Source: an uncultured Bacillota bacterium (GTDB lineage Bacteria > Bacillota > UBA994 > UBA5500). From it: 12,529 bases of DNA. The stretch is taken from positions 1 to 12,529 of the forward strand of contig CALNBW010000426.1 in NCBI GenBank assembly GCA_937874815.1, read 5' to 3'. Each line of letters opens with the position of its first letter. Within the stretch, counting starts at the first letter, position 1. A program made the translations under genes and the position numbers. The notes beneath the pieces were generated by a model. That model was not told where the DNA came from, ran no database searches, and saw nothing but the letters and a program-made list of their open reading frames with translations. Shown in pieces: positions 7,246 to 12,529 of this stretch.

Positions 7246-7500
7246 ATGGCGGAGAACCACGAAGCCACTAGGGTTATCCCAAAAGTGGACACAGGGCGTA
7301 GAGAAGAAGTGCATGCCGTTTTGATGGCTGTAGCGACCGCCCTCCGAGAGAAAGGCTATAATCCTAGTTTCAACATCACCGGCTACCTGCTCTCAGGAGA
7401 CCCCGCTTATATCACCAGCCACAACAATGCCCGTAATCTTATTCGGCGCATTGAGCGTGACGAAATAATCGAGGAACTCTTGCAGCAGTACTTGCGATGA
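7246..7500 (+). CDS. ireB: IreB family regulatory phosphoprotein (DUF965, YrzL-like)
   Basis: Small cytoplasmic protein of 84 residues, normal for the family. The signature GYNPSFNITGYLLSGDPAY, then HNNARNLIRRIERDEIIEEL, matches IreB/YrzL very closely. In Enterococcus faecalis IreB is phosphorylated on N-terminal threonines by the PASTA kinase IreK and restrains envelope stress and cephalosporin resistance. Here T8 (EATR) occupies a comparable N-terminal position and T16 is also near; phosphorylation is inference. GGGGGAG at 7234-7240 lies 5 bases before the ATG. The stop overlaps the next start (ATGA). The position between alaS and ruvX is the conserved one in Bacillota. Confidence 0.95.
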   Translation: MAENHEATRVIPKVDTGRREEVHAVLMAVATALREKGYNPSFNITGYLLSGDPAYITSHNNARNLIRRIERDEIIEELLQQYLR

Positions 7501-8453
7501 GTCTAGAATATCGTTATTTGGGCCAAACAGGCCTATTAGTTTCCAGGCTTTGCTTTGGGTCGTTAACTATGGCACCAATGCAGGCCAATCTTAGTGTGCA
7601 GGAAGGCGGCCGTCTGCTAGAGGCCGCTTTTGCCATGGGCGTGAATTTTGTTGATACGGCAGAAACCTACGATAATTACGGGCATATTCGTTGGGCCTTA
7701 GAGCGAGGCTGGTCCCAGCGAGTGCATGTGGCTACCAAGTCCTACGCTGTGACCGCAGCCGAAATGCAGCAAAGTTTGGAGCGAGCCCTCCGGGAGCTAG
7801 GGCGCGATTACATCGACATCTTCTTGTTACACGAACAAGAGTCGAGCCTCACGCTGCGGGGGCATGCCGACGCCCTGGATTATCTGGCGCGGGCTAAAGA
7901 GCGCGGCTTGGTGCGGGCAGTAGGTATTTCTACTCACCATGTGGCCGGGGTACGGGCTGGTGCCTTGCATCCCCAGGTCGATGTGATCCATCCCCTGATC
8001 AACCGTCCTGGGTGGGGCATAGTAGATGGCACCGTAGAGGATATGTTGGCTGCCATCGAGTTTGCTGCTTCGCTAGGTAAAGGTTTATACGGTATGAAGG
8101 CCTTAGCCGGCGGGCATCTTTATCACGATCCGGCGACTGCTCTACAGTTTGTGTTGGCCTTACCCGAATTGGCGGCAATCGCTGTCGGCATGCAGAACGA
8201 GGCCGAGCTAACTGCTAACCTGCTGCATTTTACTGGTCAGGCGGTGCCGCAAGAGCTAGCCGCTAAACTAAAACGACAGCAGCGCAATCTATCCATCGCC
8301 GATTGGTGCATCGGCTGTGGCAACTGTGTGGCGGCTTGCCCTAGCCAAGCATTAATGATCGTTCAGGGACGGGCCAGCGTCGACCTGAGCCGCTGCGTTT
8401 TTTGCGGCTATTGTAGTCGTGCCTGCCCTGATTTCTGTTTGAAGGTGATATGA
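7497..8453 (+). CDS. Aldo/keto reductase with C-terminal 2x[4Fe-4S] ferredoxin domain
   Basis: Predicted cytoplasmic oxidoreductase of 318 residues. Residues 1 to about 265 are an aldo/keto reductase TIM barrel with the catalytic tetrad in view: D53 and Y58 (FVDTAETYDNYG), K81 (ATKSYA) and H112 (LLHEQ). The C terminus has two CxxCxxCxxxCP motifs, C271/C274/C277/C281 and C300/C303/C306/C310, typical of a bacterial dicluster ferredoxin. This suggests electron transfer between iron-sulphur centres and a nucleotide or flavin-linked substrate; the substrate is unknown. The protein ends soon after the second cluster. It is translationally coupled at both ends, by ATGA with ireB at 7497-7500 and by overlap with ruvX at 8450-8453. 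It would belong to the COG1453-like group. Confidence 0.92.
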   Translation: MSLEYRYLGQTGLLVSRLCFGSLTMAPMQANLSVQEGGRLLEAAFAMGVNFVDTAETYDNYGHIRWALERGWSQRVHVATKSYAVTAAEMQQSLERALRELGRDYIDIFLLHEQESSLTLRGHADALDYLARAKERGLVRAVGISTHHVAGVRAGALHPQVDVIHPLINRPGWGIVDGTVEDMLAAIEFAASLGKGLYGMKALAGGHLYHDPATALQFVLALPELAAIAVGMQNEAELTANLLHFTGQAVPQELAAKLKRQQRNLSIADWCIGCGNCVAACPSQALMIVQGRASVDLSRCVFCGYCSRACPDFCLKVI

Positions 8454-8878
8454 TGCAACGGGTTATCGGCCTAGATGTGGGCAGCAAAACAATTGGGGTA
8501 GCGGCAAGTGATCCCTTGGGGCTAACGGCCCAAGGCGTTACGGTGATCAGACGCTCTCATTTGGCGGCAGATCTCGCGGCTGTGCAAGCCATATTAGAGC
8601 GTTATCAAACCCAGGAAGTGGCCGTCGGATTGCCCCTGAATATGAACGGTAGTAAGGGACCCCAAGCGGAAGCAGCTGAAGCATTCGGGGCTGCTTTGTC
8701 CCAGCAAGGGATTAACGTTAGTTTCGTGGATGAGCGGCTCAGTAGTGTAGCTGCCGAGCGGGCCTTGCTGGCCGGCGACGTTCGCCGTGACAAGCGTAAG
8801 CAAGTGATTGATATGCTCGCTGCCCAGCTAATCCTGGAGGTTTACTTAGGCCGCCGCCGGGCTGATAAAGAGGTTTAA
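8450..8878 (+). CDS. ruvX: Putative pre-16S rRNA nuclease / Holliday junction resolvase RuvX (YqgF)
   Basis: Cytoplasmic RNase H-fold nuclease of 142 residues, normal for YqgF/RuvX. The family acts in 16S rRNA 5'-end maturation and has been proposed to resolve Holliday junctions. Conserved acidic positions are present: D9 in GLDVGSKTIGVA, E95 in FVDERLSS and D121 in QVIDMLAAQ. The GLPLNMNGSKGPQA loop is also typical. The start overlaps the reductase stop (ATGATG at 8450-8455); the second ATG at 8453 is an equally good start one residue shorter. The gene is B. subtilis yrrK in the same neighbourhood. No clear terminator follows before the next promoter. Confidence 0.95.
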   Translation: MMQRVIGLDVGSKTIGVAASDPLGLTAQGVTVIRRSHLAADLAAVQAILERYQTQEVAVGLPLNMNGSKGPQAEAAEAFGAALSQQGINVSFVDERLSSVAAERALLAGDVRRDKRKQVIDMLAAQLILEVYLGRRRADKEV

Positions 8879-8921
8879 GTCTCCCGAAACGGGGTAAGTT
8901 AGAAATAGCTTCGCACCCTGA

Positions 8922-8950
8922 TTGACTTTTATAAAGGGCTCTTATAAAAT
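8922..8950 (+). promoter_or_regulatory. Promoter of the DUF1292 gene with overlapping inverted repeat
   Basis: TTGACT (8922-8927) and TAAAAT (8945-8950) are 17 bases apart; TATAAA at 8943-8948 is an alternative -10 at 15 bases. An exact 8-bp inverted repeat, TTTTATAA (8927-8934) and TTATAAAA (8942-8949), occupies the spacer and the -10 box with a 7-base centre. It could be an operator, or simply AT-rich promoter sequence. Confidence 0.7.
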
Positions 8951-8980
8951 GAAGCTACATTATGGAAATGAGGTGTAACT

Positions 8981-9307
8981 ATGACCGAGCACGAGCATGA
9001 GCATGATCATGCAGAAGAGTTCGTAATCCTAACTGATGAGGATGGTAACGAGTACGAGTTCGAGGTGGTCGACGTAATCGAAGTCGATGGCAACAGCTAT
9101 GCTATCCTTTATCCTGTTGATGAGGAGTCGGAAGATGAAGGTTATGTGATCATGCGTTTTGCCTTGGACGAGGAAGATGAAGAAATCCTCGTGGATATCG
9201 AGGACGACCAGGAATGGGAGAAAGTTGTCTCGGTGTGGGAAGAACTCATGGAAGAGGAAGCCTTAGAAGACGACGAAAACGACGAAGAAGACGACGACGT
9301 CCAATAA
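8981..9307 (+). CDS. DUF1292 family acidic protein (YrzB-like)
   Basis: 108-residue protein of the DUF1292 family (YrzB in B. subtilis), of unknown function. The conserved core is seen in FVILTDEDGNEYEFEVVDVIEVDGNSYAILYPVDE, followed by GYVIMRF. It is extremely acidic, ending in a run of Glu/Asp (last 20 residues). The N terminus is His/Glu alternating (H4, H6, H8, H10), which could bind metal. It is probably cytoplasmic. GAGGTG at 8970-8975 precedes the ATG by 5 bases. Unlike ireB and ruvX it has its own promoter and its own terminator, so it may form a single-gene transcript in addition to readthrough from ruvX. Confidence 0.92.
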   Translation: MTEHEHEHDHAEEFVILTDEDGNEYEFEVVDVIEVDGNSYAILYPVDEESEDEGYVIMRFALDEEDEEILVDIEDDQEWEKVVSVWEELMEEEALEDDENDEEDDDVQ

Positions 9308-9332
9308 GGGTCGCAGCTTATATATAGCAGAG

Positions 9333-9366
9333 AAGGGAACCCTGATATGTGGGTTCCCTTTTGTTT
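9333..9366 (+). terminator. Rho-independent terminator after the DUF1292 gene
   Basis: A perfect 10-bp stem (AAGGGAACCC, 9333-9342, with 9351-9360), an 8-base loop, and a following TTGTTT tract. It sits 25 bases after the stop codon and separates the DUF1292 gene from mltG. Confidence 0.92.
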
Positions 9367-9376
9367 AGTTGAACGT

Positions 9377-9382
9377 TATAAT
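9377..9382 (+). promoter_or_regulatory. Candidate -10 box upstream of mltG
   Basis: A perfect TATAAT lies 41 bases before the mltG start and just after the terminator. The -35 position at the right distance (9354-9359) falls in the terminator stem and matches poorly, so the call rests on the -10 box and on the need for a promoter here. Confidence 0.4.
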
Positions 9383-9423
9383 CAGCATGTCGTAACTTTT
9401 AGTCTAGCTGGGGAGATGAACTT

Positions 9424-10521
9424 ATGCCATTGAACAGTTTCTTAGGCCGCATAGGGTCATATCTGCGTTCAACTAGTTGGCACCTGAGAATAGCAGTCAT
9501 AGCCGGGGTTATCTTCTGTGGCTGCGTTCTGTATGTTATGGCCTTGTTAGGCCCAGTTAGTCATGCGCCAGATGCTGAAGTAAAACGAATAGTTATTGCT
9601 CCTGGCATGGCGGCCCGCCAGATTGCCAAGCAGCTAGAGCAGGAAGGCATTATCAAGAGTGGCACAGCTTTTCATCTGCTAAGCCGTTATAGCAGCGCTA
9701 GTGGTAGAATGCAGGCGGGCGTCTACGATATGTCACCCAATGAAACTCCTAAACAGCTTTTGGAGAGGCTATATGAAGGAGATACGGTCGATCTCGCAGT
9801 CTCAGTTACTATTCCTGAAGGGTATACTATCAAACAGATCGCCAAGGTACTGGCCGAACGGGAAATTGTGTCGGAGGAGGAGTTTTTAGAACATGTCAAA
9901 ACTGCTCCGCTGCCTTATCCTTTTCTGGAAACCGCTGTAGCTAACCGGGAGCCAGAGCGGCGCTTAGAAGGCTATCTATTTCCCGACACCTATTATTTTG
10001 TGCCCGGCACGCCAGCTGCTGACGTGGTCAAGACGATGACGAACCGCTTTAAGCGGGTCGTGGAGGCCTTAGTTCCGCCCGAAGTGCTGCTGGGAGGCCA
10101 GCTAACTGATGGGCCAGTGCCCTTAGATCTTGATCAGCTAGTCATTCTAGCCTCTATTGTGGAAAAGGAAGCAGTGGTGGACGCAGAGCGGCCCACCATT
10201 GCTGGCGTGTTTTATAACCGACTGAAAATTAATCAGCGGTTACAATCGTGTGCCACAGTGCAATATGTGCTGGGAGTGCCCAAGCCTATTCTGAGTACCG
10301 CTGATATGGCCATCGATTCGCCCTACAATACGTACGTAAACGATGGCTTGCCCATTGGCCCTGTTGCCAACCCTGGTAGTGCATCCATCCAGGCCGTGCT
10401 GAAGCCGGAGGCGACGCCTTTCTATTATTTCGTAGCTAAGGAAGATGGCAGTGGGCAGCACGTCTTCAGCAAAACTTTTGCTGAGCACGAAGCAGCAATC
10501 CATTCTATTCGTAAACCTTAG
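9424..10521 (+). CDS. mltG: Endolytic murein transglycosylase MltG
   Basis: Membrane-anchored YceG/MltG-family lytic transglycosylase, 365 residues, thought to cut nascent peptidoglycan strands and limit glycan length. A single transmembrane helix (about 23-42) follows a short basic N terminus, so the rest lies outside the membrane. A LysM-like region (about 55-150, with IAPGMAARQIAKQLEQEG and IPEGYTIKQIAKVL) precedes the catalytic domain. The latter carries LEGYLFPDTYYF, the SIVEKE motif with its conserved glutamates (E247, E249), FYNRL, and DGLPIGPVANPG. GGGGAG at 9410-9415 is 8 bases from the ATG. It sits 15 bases upstream of the U32 gene, in the same order as yrrL in B. subtilis. Confidence 0.96.
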   Translation: MPLNSFLGRIGSYLRSTSWHLRIAVIAGVIFCGCVLYVMALLGPVSHAPDAEVKRIVIAPGMAARQIAKQLEQEGIIKSGTAFHLLSRYSSASGRMQAGVYDMSPNETPKQLLERLYEGDTVDLAVSVTIPEGYTIKQIAKVLAEREIVSEEEFLEHVKTAPLPYPFLETAVANREPERRLEGYLFPDTYYFVPGTPAADVVKTMTNRFKRVVEALVPPEVLLGGQLTDGPVPLDLDQLVILASIVEKEAVVDAERPTIAGVFYNRLKINQRLQSCATVQYVLGVPKPILSTADMAIDSPYNTYVNDGLPIGPVANPGSASIQAVLKPEATPFYYFVAKEDGSGQHVFSKTFAEHEAAIHSIRKP

Positions 10522-10536
10522 TAAAGGAGACAGACA

Positions 10537-11748
10537 ATGCAAAAGCCTGAACTGCTGGCACCCGCCGGCACCCTTGAAAAGCTGAAATTTGCCATCACCT
10601 ATGGGGCCGATGCCGTATACTTGGGGGGGCCCATGTGGGGGTTGCGTGCTTATGCAGGTAATTTCACCATGGAGGATATCGCCCACGGCGTTGCCTTCGC
10701 TCATGCTCGCGGCACCAAGGTATATGTAACAGTGAATATTATCCCTCATAATGATGACTTTGACGGTCTAGAAGAATACCTGGCGGCCTTGGCCGACCTG
10801 AATGTTGACGCTTTTATTATCTCCGACCCGGGTATCCTAACTGTAGCTAAGCAGGTTGCGCCTCAAGTGGCGTTACATCTGAGCACGCAAGCCAATGTGG
10901 TTAACTATCGCTCTGCCCAATTCTGGGTGGAGCAGGGCGTGTCGCGCCTTATTTTGGCCCGAGAATTATCGCATGCAGAAATCGCCGAAATAGGCCAGCG
11001 CGTATCGGCCGAGCTGGAAGTGTTTGTCCATGGGGCCATGTGCATCTCTTACTCGGGGCGTTGCTTGCTCAGTAACTACCTTACTGGTCGCGATGCCAAC
11101 CGCGGTGCCTGTACCCAGCCTTGCCGCTATCAATATTCGCTGGTAGAAGAAAAGCGGCCGGGTCAGTATTTCCCGATCATGGAGGATGCCCATGGCACCT
11201 ACATCATGAACTCTAAAGACTTGTGCCTGATTGAACACCTACCGCAGCTGCTTAAACTTGGGCTAGCTGGTCTTAAAATAGAGGGCCGTATGAAGAGCGT
11301 GCACTATGTAGCCACCGTGACCAAAGTCTATCGAGAAGCAATCGATGCCTATTATGCTAATCCCGCCGAGTATCGCTTTCAGGCCAAATGGCTTGAGGAA
11401 CTGGCTAAGGCCTCTAATCGCAGTTTTACTACCGGCTTTTTCTTAGGGGCCCCTGGCCCCGACGCCCATATCTATGAAGGAGAGCTCTATGATCGCCAAT
11501 ATGATTTTGTTGGTGTTGTGCAGAGCTATGACCCCATCAAGCAGCTACTTTGGGTAGAACAGCGCAATAATTTCCTGGTAGGGGATACTCTAGAAATAAT
11601 AGAGCCCCATGGTGCGGGAAGAGAACTCGTGGTCAGCAAGATGTTTGATGAAAGTGGCGAAGCTATCGGTGTGGCCCGGCATGCCCAGATGCTGGTGGGT
11701 ATCCCTTGCGTCCAGCCCCTGGAACCCATGAGCCTACTGCGCCGTTAA
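10537..11748 (+). CDS. U32 family protein, probable tRNA U34 hydroxylation enzyme (TrhP-like)
   Basis: Peptidase U32 (PF01136) protein of 403 residues. Although named a peptidase, characterised relatives (TrhP/YegQ, YrrN/YrrO, RlhA) hydroxylate tRNA or rRNA; that role is the likelier one here. The barrel starts with ELLAPAGTLEKLKFAITYGADAVYLGG. The family signature EVFVHGAMCISYSGRC gives C169 and C176, followed by C192 and C196 (GACTQPC), which together would hold an iron-sulphur cluster. GLKIEGRMKSVHYVATV and a C-terminal beta domain follow. AAAGGAG at 10523-10529 is 7 bases upstream. A single full-length gene stands here, where B. subtilis has two (yrrN, yrrO). It is probably co-transcribed with mltG and ends at a terminator. 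Confidence 0.9.
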   Translation: MQKPELLAPAGTLEKLKFAITYGADAVYLGGPMWGLRAYAGNFTMEDIAHGVAFAHARGTKVYVTVNIIPHNDDFDGLEEYLAALADLNVDAFIISDPGILTVAKQVAPQVALHLSTQANVVNYRSAQFWVEQGVSRLILARELSHAEIAEIGQRVSAELEVFVHGAMCISYSGRCLLSNYLTGRDANRGACTQPCRYQYSLVEEKRPGQYFPIMEDAHGTYIMNSKDLCLIEHLPQLLKLGLAGLKIEGRMKSVHYVATVTKVYREAIDAYYANPAEYRFQAKWLEELAKASNRSFTTGFFLGAPGPDAHIYEGELYDRQYDFVGVVQSYDPIKQLLWVEQRNNFLVGDTLEIIEPHGAGRELVVSKMFDESGEAIGVARHAQMLVGIPCVQPLEPMSLLRR

Positions 11749-11759
11749 AGACTTGAACA

Positions 11760-11786
11760 GGGCTAGTGCACACTGGCCCATTTTTT
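11760..11786 (+). terminator. Rho-independent terminator after the U32 gene
   Basis: An 8-bp stem (11760-11767 with 11772-11779, one T-G pair) with a GCAC loop, followed by A and six T residues. It begins 12 bases after the stop codon and ends the mltG-U32 transcript. Confidence 0.85.
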
Positions 11787-11793
11787 CTCTACC

Positions 11794-11826
11794 TGGGTCG
11801 CGGGGACGTACACTTGACCCACCCCG
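11794..11826. repeat. Interleaved inverted repeats before the helicase gene
   Basis: TGGGTC (11794-11799) pairs with GACCCA (11816-11821), and CGGGG (11801-11805) pairs with CCCCG (11822-11826). The two pairings are interleaved and probably exclude each other. The GGGGACGTACA core and GACCC end resemble dispersed palindromic repeats that I recall from other bacterial genomes, but this could not be verified. A weak -35-like TTGACC (11814-11819) falls inside it with no good -10 box. Confidence 0.45.
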
Positions 11827-11855
11827 CTACTGAATACCATACGAGGAGCAATGAT

Positions 11856-12529
11856 ATGACAACAACTTTTGATCAATTGGGCCTTAGCGATGCCATCCTT
11901 AAGGCCGTGCTAGATATGGGGTTTGAAGAGGCGACCCCTATCCAAGAACAAACCATTCCGTTAGCCTTAACCGGGCGCGATCTGATCGGTCAAGCGCAAA
12001 CCGGCACAGGCAAAACCGCGGCCTTTGCCATTCCTCTCATTGAACAGGTTGACCTGGAGGACCCGAGTGTGCAGTGCCTCATTCTGGCCCCTACGCGTGA
12101 ATTAGCCGTGCAAGTAGCTGAGGAGCTCAATCAGATTGGGCGCTATAAGGGCGTGTCTACTGTGCCGATTTATGGTGGCCAGGACATTACGCGCCAGATT
12201 AGGCTGCTCAGAAAGAGGCCGCAGATAGTGGTTGGCACACCTGGACGTCTGATGGATCATATGCGTCGCCGTACCATCAGGCTTGACAAGGTGCGTATGG
12301 TGGTGCTCGATGAGGCCGATGAGATGCTGAACATGGGCTTCATGGAAGACATTGAGACCATCCTGAAAGAACTACCTACTGAGCGCCAGACAATGCTTTT
12401 CTCGGCCACCATGCCTGATTCAATCAGGCGTTTGGCCAACCAGTTCATGCGTGATCCAGAGCAGATCACTATTCAAGTCAAAGAGCTGACCATGCCCAGT
12501 ATCGAACAGTACTACATAGAAGTAGCAGA
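11856..12529 (+). CDS. DEAD-box ATP-dependent RNA helicase, 5' part
   Basis: The N-terminal RecA-like domain of a DEAD-box RNA helicase (CshA/DeaD type), 224 complete codons before the window ends with no stop. The order of motifs is complete for this domain: the Q motif (F5, then GFEEATPIQ with Q30), motif I AQTGTGKT (K53), Ia PTRELA, YGG, TPGR, motif II DEAD (152-155) and motif III SAT (183-185). Such enzymes unwind RNA in ribosome assembly, cold adaptation and mRNA decay. GAGGAG at 11843-11848 lies 7 bases before the ATG; an earlier ATG at 11851 is followed by a stop and is unlikely. It is isolated from the mltG-U32 unit by a terminator, so it probably has its own promoter, not clearly seen. 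Confidence 0.95.
   Translation, partial: MTTTFDQLGLSDAILKAVLDMGFEEATPIQEQTIPLALTGRDLIGQAQTGTGKTAAFAIPLIEQVDLEDPSVQCLILAPTRELAVQVAEELNQIGRYKGVSTVPIYGGQDITRQIRLLRKRPQIVVGTPGRLMDHMRRRTIRLDKVRMVVLDEADEMLNMGFMEDIETILKELPTERQTMLFSATMPDSIRRLANQFMRDPEQITIQVKELTMPSIEQYYIEVA

Noticed and set aside
8882..8894. Small CCCG-AAA-CGGG hairpin after ruvX as a terminator
   Set aside because: The stem is only about 5 bp and no T-run follows.
10240..10749. A 169-codon antisense frame across the mltG/U32 junction
   Set aside because: It opposes two well-supported genes, spans their ribosome binding site and shows no domain features.
1..12529. A complete new defence, secretion or biosynthetic system
   Set aside because: Nearly all genes fall into known housekeeping families in a gene order familiar from Bacillota; the unusual points are regulatory or additions to that block.

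Overview
The window looks like chromosomal DNA of a Bacillota (Firmicutes) bacterium, probably a clostridial lineage with moderate GC. The evidence is strong AGGAGG-type ribosome binding sites, consensus vegetative promoters, a T-box riboswitch, classical hairpin-plus-T-run terminators, and a gene order resembling the Bacillus subtilis yrrD - yrrI - alaS - yrzL - yrrK - yrzB - yrrL - yrrN/O region. All genes are on the + strand.

Layout. (1) 159-1092: three small genes, a PRC-barrel protein (YrrD-like), a zinc-ribbon miniprotein starting with TTG, and a YtxH-like one-helix protein, closed by a strong terminator at 1105-1139. (2) 1217-3321: its own promoter drives two tandem, ATGA-coupled AI-2E family permease paralogues. 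(3) 3322-7014: a near-consensus promoter, beginning at the base after the second permease stop codon, makes an alanine-type T-box leader (specifier GCC, TGGT in the T-box), followed by an MTA/SAH-nucleosidase-like gene that overlaps alaS by 20 bases. (4) 7015-7245: a 231-base gap without a gene, holding a hairpin after alaS, a 15-bp inverted repeat and three copies of a GGCGATT repeat. (5) 7246-8878: ireB, an aldo/keto reductase with a two-cluster ferredoxin tail, and ruvX, each pair overlapping by 4 bases. (6) 8981-9307: a DUF1292 (YrzB-like) acidic protein with its own promoter, overlapped by a perfect inverted repeat, and its own terminator. (7) 9424-11748: mltG and a U32-family protein, ending in a terminator. 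(8) 11856 to the window end: the 5' part of a DEAD-box RNA helicase gene.

How it fits together. The core is a housekeeping block for translation (alaS; the U32 protein, probably for tRNA modification; an RNA helicase), envelope growth control (ireB, mltG) and nucleic-acid processing (ruvX). Under the T-box model, shortage of charged tRNA-Ala would raise both alaS and the nucleosidase in front of it. I found no clear new defence, mobile or biosynthetic system. The less ordinary points are the nucleosidase placed inside the alanine T-box unit, the structured and repeated alaS-ireB spacer, the inverted repeat over the DUF1292 promoter, the iron-sulphur AKR inside the ireB-ruvX operon, and the doubled permease.
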